NCBI GenBank assembly: GCA_913058265.1
Contig: CAJXPQ010000005.1
Coordinates: forward strand, 180,441 to 244,440
Length of the DNA: 64,000 nucleotides
Reading direction: 5' to 3'
DNA from: an uncultured Oligoflexia bacterium
GTDB lineage: Bacteria > Bdellovibrionota > Bacteriovoracia > Bacteriovoracales > Bacteriovoracaceae
Made by a program: the position numbers and the translations under genes. The notes under the pieces were generated by a model. The model worked only from the letters and a program-made list of their open reading frames with translations, did not search any database and had not been told where the DNA came from. This document shows, piece by piece, positions 38,453 to 47,177 of this stretch (the first letter of the stretch is position 1; each line of letters begins with the position of its first letter).

Positions 38453-38499
38453 TTTATAAACCTTAATTAATTTTGAACTAGGTTTTTATCACTAGATCG

Positions 38500-39090
38500 C
38501 TATTTTTGGAAGAAATTCAGAGTCATTTTTGCTGTTGCACCCCAAAGTAAAAAGGTTTCCTCAGCTTCGTGTAAGTAAATACAATGCTCTTTCAGTAAAG
38601 GAAGAAAGAATATAGCGTGGGTACTTGTAGAACTCTCTGTTTGTGCGTGTTGCCATAAGGTGTGATCCTTAAGAAGGTCAAGGGGTGCAAGAACTAAGTT
38701 ATCCCACTCTCCATTTGACTCAACAATTTCTGAGAAGTTCTTAATACTACCCTCAAATTCACTTACCACAGGGATAATCCATTTATTCCGAGAAGTTTTT
38801 ACTGGCAACACAAGCCCCCTAACAGCTAGCCTGTCTGAACTTATGGATGTTTCTTCTTGAAACTCTCTTAAGGCCGTTTCAATTGGATCCAATTCTTCTG
38901 GCTTTCTATGGCCACCAAACAGGCCAATCTGCCCACTATGAGAAGGCATCGTTTCACTTCTTTTAATAAGTGCAATATGATCTTCAATAATTACAAAGTT
39001 AACTGCCCCCTCCCACTTATCTACTGGATAGTCACCTTTTGATATGCTAGAGAGTTCGGAAAGGTTTTTTGGGAGATTATAATTCATCAT
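38500..39090 (-). CDS. Nudix hydrolase, CoA-pyrophosphatase-like
   Basis: 196 residues. The pattern SHSGQIGLFGGHRKPEELD followed by ALREFQEETSI fits the UPF0035 and Nudix boxes of CoA diphosphatases (NudL-type), which hydrolyse CoA and derivatives. The Nudix glutamates are intact. Start is the first of two ATG codons. The CATG at 39088-39091 provides the start codon for this gene and for the divergent epmA, so the two coding regions overlap by 2 bp and share no intergenic promoter region. The CoA specificity is inferred from the motif. Confidence 0.85.
   Translation of the reverse strand: MMNYNLPKNLSELSSISKGDYPVDKWEGAVNFVIIEDHIALIKRSETMPSHSGQIGLFGGHRKPEELDPIETALREFQEETSISSDRLAVRGLVLPVKTSRNKWIIPVVSEFEGSIKNFSEIVESNGEWDNLVLAPLDLLKDHTLWQHAQTESSTSTHAIFFLPLLKEHCIYLHEAEETFLLWGATAKMTLNFFQK
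39055..39083 (+). promoter_or_regulatory. Promoter of leaderless epmA inside the Nudix gene
   Basis: A perfect TATAAT (39078-39083) ends 5 nt before the ATG at 39089. A weak -35, TTCGGA, lies 17 bp upstream at 39055-39060. The whole promoter is inside the 5' end of the divergent Nudix coding region. Confidence 0.5.
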
Positions 39091-40045
39091 GCAAGACTTA
39101 ACCTATCAATTTGAAGTAATTAGGGCCATAAGAAACTTCTTTGAAGTTCACTCTTTTACTGAGGTTCTAACACCCCCTGCAGTTGAAAATCCCGGAATGG
39201 AAACTCATATTCATCCTTTTCAATTATTTCATAAAAATCAAAACAAAATAGCTGAAATGTATCTCCATACTTCTCCCGAATTTCACATGAAAGAAATCTT
39301 GGCCCATCACCCAAAATTAAACGATATCTATACGCTTAGTTATTGCTTTAGAGATGAACCCATATCAGACATACACCGCTCACAATTTTTGATGCTTGAA
39401 TGGTATCGAAAGAACCAGCGTTACGAAAAGATTATGGATGATACTTCGAGTTTAGTTAAGTACACTCAGGATCACCTAGATCAATTCGGTATTCTAAAAA
39501 ATAAAATAACAAGTTTTCCACATGTGACTATCGCCGATTTATTCAAGGAATACACTTCAGTTGATATATTAAATTATCTCGATACGAATGAATTAAAAGA
39601 GATGATTGCAACTGACTTTAAGGATGTACCGCTTCCATCGATTGATTGTTCTTGGGATGATTACTTCTTCCTACTCTTTTTAAATAAAGTTGAACCCCAC
39701 TTAAAAAATCATCCTTATTTACTTATAAATGAGTTTCCTGCACCTCTCAGCGCTCTCTCGACAATTAAGGAAGATGACGAGCGTGTATGTGAAAGATTTG
39801 AGGTGTATTTGCATGGGGTTGAACTATCTAACTCCTTCAACGAACTCACTGACTTTAAAACCCTAAAGAAGCGTTTTGAAATACAAGCGGCCGAAAAGAA
39901 AAGTCTTTATGGCTATGAGCTTCCATGGCCAGAAACATTTATGAAAATGATGGAGCAGGGATACCCTAGGTCTGCAGGAATTGCTCTCGGCGTTGAAAGA
40001 CTACTCTACTCTCTAACCAATGTTGAGAACCCATTTTTCAAATAA
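39089..40045 (+). CDS. epmA: Elongation factor P--(R)-beta-lysine ligase
   Basis: 318 residues, matching the ~325 of E. coli EpmA (GenX/PoxA). It resembles the catalytic core of class II lysyl-tRNA synthetase without the anticodon-binding domain. Seen: TPPAVENPGMETHIHPF (motif 1 region), YLHTSPEFHMKEIL, CFRDEPISDIHRSQFLMLEWY (motif 2) and GIALGVERLL (motif 3). It attaches beta-lysine to a lysine of EF-P, helping translation of polyproline stretches. The partners epmB and efp are not in this window. It starts on the CATG shared with the Nudix gene, and its stop is only 2 nt from the stop of the convergent next gene. Confidence 0.93.
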   Translation: MQDLTYQFEVIRAIRNFFEVHSFTEVLTPPAVENPGMETHIHPFQLFHKNQNKIAEMYLHTSPEFHMKEILAHHPKLNDIYTLSYCFRDEPISDIHRSQFLMLEWYRKNQRYEKIMDDTSSLVKYTQDHLDQFGILKNKITSFPHVTIADLFKEYTSVDILNYLDTNELKEMIATDFKDVPLPSIDCSWDDYFFLLFLNKVEPHLKNHPYLLINEFPAPLSALSTIKEDDERVCERFEVYLHGVELSNSFNELTDFKTLKKRFEIQAAEKKSLYGYELPWPETFMKMMEQGYPRSAGIALGVERLLYSLTNVENPFFK

Positions 40046-40047
40046 AT

Positions 40048-40827
40048 TTATTTTAGAAAGTTAAAAACTCGATGTAGCTTAATTACGACCTCTGACTTTA
40101 CTTGCTGAATAGGAACACTTTGCGCCCAAGTATGATAGAAATCATAATTTACAGACTGCCGACTTTTACTTTTGAAAATTGAATTATATTGAGTTGCTAA
40201 ATCGACACTTAGAACAGCATACCATTGATATAGATCTTTTCCGTCTGTTGGGAAAGCGTCTAAAATCTCTAAACTCTTTTCTGCAACGACTCTTTTAACT
40301 GTCCAAGTATTAAGTTTTGAGACATCTCCTCTATCAAAAGATAGAGCTAAATAAGTTGCAGCATAATTCACACAAAATTCAACGACAGACTCTTTAATGT
40401 TTTCGCTTTGAGACTCTAATGCCTTGTATTCTTGCCCAAGAGTTAAAGAGCGATATACTCCCTCGCGACTACCTCCTTGCTCTAAAACATTAAGGAATCG
40501 AACGAGTTCAGTATGACCAGCTTCTTGGGTGAGTACAGCTTGATACAAATCTCTTAAATAAGCGACTCTATATGTTCTTTTTTTATCCAATGTGAGGTCT
40601 TTAAAACTTTTTCCCTGGTTAAAGATTCTTCCGCTTTTGTTATAAACAGCAGTACTAGTAGCATCTACTGTGACCTTGGGAATTGGAGGCAGCTCCATCT
40701 GAACAACCTCCTCAGTCTCGATTCCAACAATTTCTTGGATCTTCTTTTTGGCCGACTTAAATATTTCAGGTATCTCAAAGCCGTAGGCACTTGAAGAGAT
40801 AAAGCATAATAAAAGTATATATTTCAT
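40048..40827 (-). CDS. Exported protein of unknown function
   Basis: 259 residues. The signal peptide MKYILLLCFISSSAYG is clear; the mature part is mostly helical. The stretch LRDLYQAVLTQEAGHTELVRFLN...GGSREGVYRSL loosely recalls the DUF4214 type of helical repeat (LYxxVLxRxxD...G.SR), which is only a resemblance. AAAGGAA precedes the ATG at 8-nt spacing. It is convergent with epmA and divergent from the small coiled-coil gene. No known function. Confidence 0.7.
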   Translation of the reverse strand: MKYILLLCFISSSAYGFEIPEIFKSAKKKIQEIVGIETEEVVQMELPPIPKVTVDATSTAVYNKSGRIFNQGKSFKDLTLDKKRTYRVAYLRDLYQAVLTQEAGHTELVRFLNVLEQGGSREGVYRSLTLGQEYKALESQSENIKESVVEFCVNYAATYLALSFDRGDVSKLNTWTVKRVVAEKSLEILDAFPTDGKDLYQWYAVLSVDLATQYNSIFKSKSRQSVNYDFYHTWAQSVPIQQVKSEVVIKLHRVFNFLK

Positions 40828-40938
40828 GTAATTTCCTTTGGTTATATTCTCTCCTTTTTTATCAATTCAGGCATTAAGAATCTTTTTCTCCCTATGTATG
40901 AGTGCTCGTTTAAGATATAATTCTACTAGGAGAAGTTT

Positions 40939-41226
40939 ATGCTCAAGTATATTTTTAATGATAAATTACTTAATACGATAACCAACAAGATCACTCAGTC
41001 GGTTCAAAAGTCATTTGATAAATATCATGCTGAAAATCAAGACTCTTTTGATAATTTAGGCTTAAAACTAGACACTCTAAGGTTGGAACTAAAATCCCTA
41101 GATGAAAGACTCACGAGAAAAGAGCTAAAGGATAGGGCCGAGTATGGTCATGTACAATATAAGCTAAGTTCTCTTCAAAACGAAGTTATAACAAAGACTA
41201 ATGATAAGAAAAAATCTGTTAACTAG
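40939..41226 (+). CDS. Small coiled-coil protein, unknown
   Basis: 95 residues with no signal peptide. A heptad-like helix (LGLKLDTLRLELKSLDERLTRKEL) suggests a coiled coil; the protein is highly charged, so probably cytoplasmic. AGGAGAAG precedes the ATG at good spacing, supporting a real gene. Its stop codon TAG overlaps the TAG of convergent rimO in the palindrome CTAG (41223-41226). Not recognised. Confidence 0.65.
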   Translation: MLKYIFNDKLLNTITNKITQSVQKSFDKYHAENQDSFDNLGLKLDTLRLELKSLDERLTRKELKDRAEYGHVQYKLSSLQNEVITKTNDKKKSVN

Positions 41227-42617
41227 TTATCTCTAATAATACGACCAACAAGATCATAGTCTAGAACTTCTGTTATTTCGACACGAACGATTTCACCCAT
41301 TTCTGCAACACCGTCATTAATAATAACTTTACCGTCGATATCAGGAGCTTGGCCTCTGTGTCTACCTTGTAGAAGAAGATTCGTTTCTTCATGAACCCCT
41401 TCAACTAATACTTCAATTGTTTGGCCAAGATATTTTTGATTTAGTTCTCTTGCAATTTCTTTTTGCACTTCATAAAGCTTTTCAAATCTTTCTTCAATGA
41501 TTTCTTGAGGAACTTTATCCTTTAGTCTTATGGCCGGAGTTCCGTCCTCATCAGAATATTTAAAAACTCCAAGGTGGTTGAAGCGAACAGATCGAACTCC
41601 ATCCAGTAACTCTTCAAAGTCCTCTTCTGTTTCACCAGGAAAGCCAACAATCACAGACGTTCTCAGAACAACCCCTGGTATTTTTTCTCTTAGCATATTA
41701 ATTTTTGAATGAATAAGCTCATTCGTTGCTTTTCTATTCATACGACGAAGAACTTTTGAAGAAAAATGTTGAATCGGCATATCAAGGTATTTACAAATTT
41801 TTTCAGAACCTGCCATTAAGTCCATAACATCTTCTGTTAGATCATCTGGATAAAAATAAAAAATTCTGATCCAGTCAGCGCCACTATTCTCATCGAGTTC
41901 TTTAAGCATATTAAAAATGATTGGATTTTTATCATCGACTCTCTTAAACTCTTCAAAGTCTGATCCATAATCTGAAAAGTCCTGAGAGATTAAGTTTAAT
42001 TCTTTAACACCACTCTCGACCAGAGATTTCGATTCAGTTAGAAGTGAATCTATAGTTCTGGACCTTAGCCTTCCTCTCAAAGTCGGAATAATACAAAAAG
42101 TACAATTTCGATTACAGCCTTCACTGATTTTTAACCAGGCCATATAACCAGGGCTTGTATTTAACCTAGGGTCAAATTCGGTATGGATATACTTAGGTAT
42201 CTCTACAAAAGATTTTTGCTCTAACTTTCCCTCTTCGAATGCTTTGAGAAGAGGAACTATCTTGTGATACTCTCCAGTCCCAATAAACATATCAACTTCT
42301 GGCATCTCTTTTTCAAGCTCATTATGATATCTTTGGGCCATACAACCACTCATAACAAGTGCCTTACAATTTCCAAGCTCTGGATCCTTGAAGTCAGATA
42401 GATCTAAGATTGTTTCGATTGATTCTGCCTTAGCAGCTTCAACAAATGAGCAAGTGTTTACAATAATAACTTCAGCTTCTTCTGGATTCGGTGAAATTGA
42501 AAAGCCATCAAGACCCAGATGCCCTAACATAACCTGGGAATCAACAAGGTTCTTAGAACAACCCAGTGATGAGAAATATAATTTTTTCGTATTAAACTTT
42601 TGTTCAGTTGTATCCAT
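41223..42617 (-). CDS. rimO: Ribosomal protein S12 methylthiotransferase RimO
   Basis: 464 residues. The N-terminal UPF0004 domain carries cluster cysteines in SLGCSKN, VNTCSF and SGCMAQR. The radical-SAM core has CNRNCTFCIIP with LRGRLRSR, which is diagnostic for RimO rather than MiaB. The C-terminal TRAM domain is ~395-460. It adds a methylthio group to Asp of ribosomal protein S12. Length is normal. A GGAG lies 11 nt before the ATG, wide but usable. The gene is monocistronic and convergent with a small coiled-coil gene. Confidence 0.95.
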   Translation of the reverse strand: MDTTEQKFNTKKLYFSSLGCSKNLVDSQVMLGHLGLDGFSISPNPEEAEVIIVNTCSFVEAAKAESIETILDLSDFKDPELGNCKALVMSGCMAQRYHNELEKEMPEVDMFIGTGEYHKIVPLLKAFEEGKLEQKSFVEIPKYIHTEFDPRLNTSPGYMAWLKISEGCNRNCTFCIIPTLRGRLRSRTIDSLLTESKSLVESGVKELNLISQDFSDYGSDFEEFKRVDDKNPIIFNMLKELDENSGADWIRIFYFYPDDLTEDVMDLMAGSEKICKYLDMPIQHFSSKVLRRMNRKATNELIHSKINMLREKIPGVVLRTSVIVGFPGETEEDFEELLDGVRSVRFNHLGVFKYSDEDGTPAIRLKDKVPQEIIEERFEKLYEVQKEIARELNQKYLGQTIEVLVEGVHEETNLLLQGRHRGQAPDIDGKVIINDGVAEMGEIVRVEITEVLDYDLVGRIIRDN

Positions 42618-42716
42618 GCTAAAAAATCTCCATAAGTGGTGCCAATATAGGTTTACTCAGGTTATATGTCCATTGGGATACGTCTAATCTGATGCGAATT
42701 ATAAAAAATACAGGGT

Positions 42717-43550
42717 TTAGTTAAAGAATCTTAAAATTCTCTCATGCACATCTTCAGAGACTTCAGGTATTTCATTGTCCAACTCATGAAGCGCACCTTC
42801 TACATCGTACATATGAAGGTCAAAGTGAGGGTTATTTTTTTCAATCAAAGCGTATGATTTCTGAGTATTAATGTATGAGTCCTTATGACTTCCAAATAAG
42901 GCCATTGATTTAATTGATTCATTGATCTTCCAAAACCTTGAAAACAAAGCCGTTCCTAATAGATTCGCAGCAAATACCGGCACCTTTATCGGCGAAGTAG
43001 GTCTTATCTGATCAATATGAGGGTTATCCTCTAATCTATAACTCTGACTTGTGAGTGTATACTCAGTAATGACAAATTTATCACCAACAACTAATGCCGG
43101 TACTACTCCAGGGGCCATAAGTGCAAGAGACTTAACATCATAAGGGTTCTTATAAGCATAACGATAAGCTGCCAAACCACCAGTGGACCACCCTAGAAGA
43201 TTCTTTTTTGAGTCATCTTTCACATAATGCTTCCAAACGATGTCCGTGAGTGTTCCTATATTTGAAATAGTTGTTTTATTCATTGAGCCGCTGGATCCAC
43301 CTTGTCCTATATAATCAAAAGCAATAACGTTAAAGCCATCATCTGAAAGCTTAGTAAATAGTGGCATATGATTCATCATGGAGTCCCCAAGACCTTGGAG
43401 ATAAATAATATTTGCTTTTGCCTCAGATACGCTTGTATGAATAATACCTGTTCGAATTTTTTCATTTTTAAATTGTAAGTACTCCACTTCAAACTCAGAG
43501 GAATACGCAAGATTAGAGATGAATATAAGGGCTAAAATAAGTTTTATCAC
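42717..43550 (-). CDS. Exported alpha/beta hydrolase
   Basis: 277 residues, GTG start. The signal peptide is MIKLILALIFISNLAYS. Alpha/beta-hydrolase features: the nucleophile elbow GWSTGG, an upstream QGLGDSMMNH oxyanion-type loop, GFNVIAFDYIGQGGSSG (typical of serine aminopeptidase S33/monoacylglycerol-lipase-like hydrolases), and a late ALHELDNEIPE supplying a catalytic His. It probably acts in the periplasm on lipids or peptides; substrate unknown. There is no Shine-Dalgarno; TATACT lies 6 nt before GTG, suggesting a leaderless mRNA. Confidence 0.82.
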   Translation of the reverse strand: MIKLILALIFISNLAYSSEFEVEYLQFKNEKIRTGIIHTSVSEAKANIIYLQGLGDSMMNHMPLFTKLSDDGFNVIAFDYIGQGGSSGSMNKTTISNIGTLTDIVWKHYVKDDSKKNLLGWSTGGLAAYRYAYKNPYDVKSLALMAPGVVPALVVGDKFVITEYTLTSQSYRLEDNPHIDQIRPTSPIKVPVFAANLLGTALFSRFWKINESIKSMALFGSHKDSYINTQKSYALIEKNNPHFDLHMYDVEGALHELDNEIPEVSEDVHERILRFFN

Positions 43551-43556
43551 TAGGTT

Positions 43557-43562
43557 AGTATA
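43557..43562 (-). promoter_or_regulatory. -10 box of leaderless hydrolase gene
   Basis: Minus-strand TATACT (5 of 6 consensus bases) ends 6 nt before the GTG at 43550. No clear -35 box at 16-18 bp. Confidence 0.4.
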
Positions 43563-43611
43563 AAGGCATTTTTGTATCTAAGTAGCCGATTTTGTATAAT
43601 TTACAGGGGTG

Positions 43612-45174
43612 TCAACTTTCTCGATAAAAAGAGCCAATAGACTCTTTATTTTGAACTGAAGAGTTTAAAACCATATAGCCAACCTCGACAGCATTTCGCA
43701 AGCCAATGAGGTCATCACGCAGTTTCGCATGCTTATAGAATTTAAAAATTTCTTCATTTAACTCACTAAACATGGCCCTAGCTCTCGCTAGGCGGTTTCG
43801 AGATCTCTTTAATCCAAGGTAATTCCACATTGTTTGTTTAAGAGTTTGAATATCTTGAATAATTAATGCGGTATCGACGTCTTGAGTCCCAAGAGTCCAG
43901 TCTTTAATTCGATCACTATCATAGACTTCGGATTCATCAACATTATGAATAATATCTTCTGCGGCCAAATAGCCAAAAGTTAATCCTTCAAGGAGTGAAG
44001 TTGAAGCCAATCTATTCGCTCCATGCAAACCAGTACAGGCAACCTCACCAACAGCATATAAATTTTCTAGATTTGTTTTTCCTACCAAGTCTGTTTTGAC
44101 TCCACCACATGTATAGTGAGCAGCTGGGACAACTGGTATCGGCTCCTTTGTAATATCAACCTTGTACTTTAAGCAATACTCATAAATTGTCGGAAATCTT
44201 TGCTTTATCCACTCAGTATCTTTGCTCGTTATATCTAGATAGACATAATCATCTTGTAACTCTATGAGCTCACTTAGAATCGCTCTAGAAACAACATCTC
44301 TTGGGGCCAACTCTAAGTCTGGATGATACTTCTCCATAAATCGCTCACCTTTAGAATTCACAAGAATTCCTCCCTCACCTCTGAGTGCTTCCGAGATCAA
44401 GAAGCGTCTATGATAGGCACCGGAATAAAAAGTAGTCGGGTGAAACTGTATGAACTCCATATTAGTAATAGCTGCTCCCGCCCTTTTAGACATAGCATGT
44501 CCATCACCACGAGAACCAGATGAATTAGAATTATGTAAATATAATGAACCAATACCACCGGTGGCCATAATAATCTTTTTCGCCATAATTTTTTTAACGG
44601 CCTCACCTACTTGATCAAAAACATAGGCTCCAACAACTTTGTGCGGTTCATACCTTTGCTCCAATGTAACACCATGATGATCAGGAGTGATGAGATCAAT
44701 TGCGGTATGCTTCTCTAAAATATGAACATTTTCAAACTGCTTTATATAGTTTAAAAGGCTCACTTGAATAGACTCACCAGTACAGTCATCCTTATGGATA
44801 ATTCTAGCTTTAGAGTGAGCTGCCTCTGTTGTCAAAGATAATTTATTATCAATTTTTGTAAATTCTGTTTTGACTTTAGAGAGTAGTATTTCTTCTAAAA
44901 TGACTGATGATCTCTCAATCAACTTATCTATTGCAAGAGTATTAGAAGTAGAGGAACTCGCTTTCTGGATATCTGCTTTTAGCTCATCTGCTTTATCCCA
45001 ATCATCTTTAGAGTAAATAATTCCCCCCTGAGCCCAGTTTGTATTAGAGTAACGAGGGTCTTGCTCTCGAGTCACAAGAATAATTTGCTTACCACTTTCA
45101 GCAAGTTTGATCCCGGCAGTTAAGCCCGCAATACCTGTTCCAATAATTAAAACATCACAAATCTCTTTACTCAT
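43612..45174 (-). CDS. nadB: L-aspartate oxidase NadB
   Basis: 520 residues. The FAD-binding Rossmann motif (DVLIIGTGIAGLTAGIKLA) is at the N-terminus. Other hallmarks are NTNWAQGGI, SRGDGHAMSKRAGA, MEFIQFHPT and AAHYTCGGVKTD, plus a C-terminal helical domain. It oxidises L-aspartate to iminoaspartate, the first step of de novo NAD synthesis. Its ATG overlaps the nadC TAA by one base, so the two are translationally coupled. nadA is not in the window. Confidence 0.96.
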   Translation of the reverse strand: MSKEICDVLIIGTGIAGLTAGIKLAESGKQIILVTREQDPRYSNTNWAQGGIIYSKDDWDKADELKADIQKASSSTSNTLAIDKLIERSSVILEEILLSKVKTEFTKIDNKLSLTTEAAHSKARIIHKDDCTGESIQVSLLNYIKQFENVHILEKHTAIDLITPDHHGVTLEQRYEPHKVVGAYVFDQVGEAVKKIMAKKIIMATGGIGSLYLHNSNSSGSRGDGHAMSKRAGAAITNMEFIQFHPTTFYSGAYHRRFLISEALRGEGGILVNSKGERFMEKYHPDLELAPRDVVSRAILSELIELQDDYVYLDITSKDTEWIKQRFPTIYEYCLKYKVDITKEPIPVVPAAHYTCGGVKTDLVGKTNLENLYAVGEVACTGLHGANRLASTSLLEGLTFGYLAAEDIIHNVDESEVYDSDRIKDWTLGTQDVDTALIIQDIQTLKQTMWNYLGLKRSRNRLARARAMFSELNEEIFKFYKHAKLRDDLIGLRNAVEVGYMVLNSSVQNKESIGSFYRES

Positions 45175-46019
45175 TATTTCCTTGAAATCTTCATTGATAG
45201 ATCAACAGTTGGTGCATTATATATAATTGCGCCTGAACTTATAGCGTCGATTCCGTCAATAGCATAACCTGCTATATTCTCGAATGTCACACCACCAGAA
45301 ACTTCATAGGTCATGGCATCTTTTTTTATTGCTACCGCTTTCGCGATATCATTTGGAGAGAAGTTATCTAAAAGAAAATGCTCAACTCCACACTCACGCC
45401 CCTCTTTAATCTCATCTAAACTATGTACTTCCATAATAAGTGGCATATAGAAAGATACTAGCGATTTATAATAATCCACAGCTCCCTTTACTCCTCCAAA
45501 AAAAACTTTATGATTGTCCTTTATCATAAAACAGTCTAATTGAGAGAACCGATGGTTATTACCACCACCGACAGTCACTGCATATTTTTCAAATGTTCTC
45601 AGACCAGGTGTTGTTTTTCTAGTATCTAAGACTTTAACAGGAGTTGCTATATCAACAAGCTTGGAAGTGAAGGTTGCGACACTGCTCATTCTTTGCAGAA
45701 GATTTAAAGCAATTCTTTCTCCAGACAAGGCAATGTTAAACGGCAACTCAAATGTAATTTCTTTCTTATCGTCCTTTGAGAATCTCTTACCTTCAAATTC
45801 AAGAAATTGTTCAAAAGATAGCGGCTTATCAGATAAGTAGTTAAATGTAGCAAAGAAAATCGGCAAGCCTGCCAAAATAAGATCGTCCTTTATTTTTAAA
45901 TGACATGTAACCATCTCGCTTGGAAGTGTCGTAAGGTATTTTAAATTTTTATTTAGCTCATCCTCAGCAAAATAAAACTTTAAGTGATCATCAAACATCA
46001 ATGGAAAATTTAGACTCAT
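45174..46019 (-). CDS. nadC: Quinolinate phosphoribosyltransferase NadC
   Basis: 281 residues. The signatures ERIALNLLQRMSSVAT, LDTRKTTPGLR and EKYAVTVGGGNNHR form the phosphoribosyl-pyrophosphate/quinolinate site. Product: nicotinate mononucleotide. The frame extends 18 codons upstream, but ATG 46019 is preferred: GGAGAGG sits just before it and the length is then normal. First gene of the nadC-nadB operon. Confidence 0.94.
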   Translation of the reverse strand: MSLNFPLMFDDHLKFYFAEDELNKNLKYLTTLPSEMVTCHLKIKDDLILAGLPIFFATFNYLSDKPLSFEQFLEFEGKRFSKDDKKEITFELPFNIALSGERIALNLLQRMSSVATFTSKLVDIATPVKVLDTRKTTPGLRTFEKYAVTVGGGNNHRFSQLDCFMIKDNHKVFFGGVKGAVDYYKSLVSFYMPLIMEVHSLDEIKEGRECGVEHFLLDNFSPNDIAKAVAIKKDAMTYEVSGGVTFENIAGYAIDGIDAISSGAIIYNAPTVDLSMKISRK

Positions 46020-46114
46020 ACCTCTCCTATTAGCACTCTTATATTTTTTGTAGCATATAAATTTCAATAACATAAGGTATTCGACTTTGTCGTCTACCTT
46101 GTAAGTATAACTTT

Positions 46115-47158
46115 ATGAAATACCTAGTCCTACTTTTAACGACAGCCTTATTACTAGGTGCAGCAACAAAGCAATTTAAGAAAAGGTCTAGCTACATCCC
46201 CTTCCAAGTTAAAAGCACCCATTATACAAAAGATACCTATGGCCTCTACAAAGGCTTTATATCTGGCAATAAATTAAGTCTATCTAAGAAATTAAAAACA
46301 GTGATGAAACGATATGGACTGTCTCATATACTCACCCCATCTGGGATTCACTTGTCCTGCCTACTTATTATATTTAAGTTCCTCCCTTTTTTAGAAGCTT
46401 TTATTCTGATAGGACTGTTCATTTATGTTAGGGAGTTTGGAAGTTATTACTCAATAGAGCGCATGATCCTATTTAGATTTATTTATAAGATTCCCAAGTT
46501 AAACCTATCCCTTGAATACTCATATATATGCACGCTCATTCTCAGTATACTTATAGGCCATTTTCAGCAAAGCCCCTTAAGCTTTATTTACAGTATGCTG
46601 TTCTGGGGAACGATTATCATTTTCAGAGATAATCCATTTAAGGTAGTCATTTTTCTAAATCTCTCGCTTCTTTGTGTATCAAGCATAACCGATCAAGCCG
46701 TTAGCCTCCTTAGCCTAATAGTGAACCCATTCTTTACATTTATTTTTACCCTTCTCTTTCCAATATCTCTTGTCACTTCTACTCTACCGAATATCGACTT
46801 TCTACATCAATTTCATCATTTTCTTTTAAATATATATGTAAAGGGTCTTTATTTCTTTGATGGAATAAACTTCACTCCTGACATTATCTTCCCCGTCACC
46901 TCAGTAGTTTTATGTATTTTCTTTTTTCAATTAAAGCAAATACGTATTGCAGTTATAGTGCTTCTGCTAAGTATTTGGGACTTGTCTCCAAGCCAGCCTT
47001 ACTCTGAGTCAAAAAAAATTATCAATATTGGCCATCAGGGAGAAATTATTAGGTTAAAGAAAAATAGAATATTTTTTATTGATCAGATTTGCTCTATAAA
47101 AGAGTTCAATATAAATTGCAAAAAGAAACCCTCCGCTTGGGGAGGATTTCGAATATAA
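46115..47158 (+). CDS. ComEC/Rec2-like membrane protein, shortened
   Basis: 347 residues, about half the size of a full ComEC. An N-terminal hydrophobic helix is followed by the competence-domain hallmark YGLSHILTPSGIHLSCLL (compare HLLAISGLHVG). About seven to eight hydrophobic segments follow. The family's N-terminal OB/DUF4131 domain is absent. The C-terminal metallo-beta-lactamase domain is reduced to ~45 residues (INIGHQGE...) with no metal motifs. ComEC normally forms the channel for DNA uptake; this protein may be a minimal channel or a decayed copy. No Shine-Dalgarno is seen, and TATAAC is only 3 nt from the ATG. The last ~13 codons overlap the tig terminator. Confidence 0.75.
   Translation: MKYLVLLLTTALLLGAATKQFKKRSSYIPFQVKSTHYTKDTYGLYKGFISGNKLSLSKKLKTVMKRYGLSHILTPSGIHLSCLLIIFKFLPFLEAFILIGLFIYVREFGSYYSIERMILFRFIYKIPKLNLSLEYSYICTLILSILIGHFQQSPLSFIYSMLFWGTIIIFRDNPFKVVIFLNLSLLCVSSITDQAVSLLSLIVNPFFTFIFTLLFPISLVTSTLPNIDFLHQFHHFLLNIYVKGLYFFDGINFTPDIIFPVTSVVLCIFFFQLKQIRIAVIVLLLSIWDLSPSQPYSESKKIINIGHQGEIIRLKKNRIFFIDQICSIKEFNINCKKKPSAWGGFRI
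47120..47150 (-). terminator. Rho-independent terminator of tig, inside the ComEC-like gene
   Basis: On the minus strand GAAA-T-CCTCC, loop CCAAGC, GGAGG-G-TTTC is followed by TTTTT: 9 bp with one mismatch. It begins 28 nt past the tig stop. The same bases encode the C-terminus of the convergent ComEC-like protein. Confidence 0.75.
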
Positions 47159-47177
47159 CAAAAATTTTATTAATAAG

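Noticed and set aside
46080..46114. Leaderless promoter for the ComEC-like gene
   Set aside because: TATAAC ends only 3 nt before the ATG, too close for transcription to start at the ATG, and no -35 box is at 17 bp.
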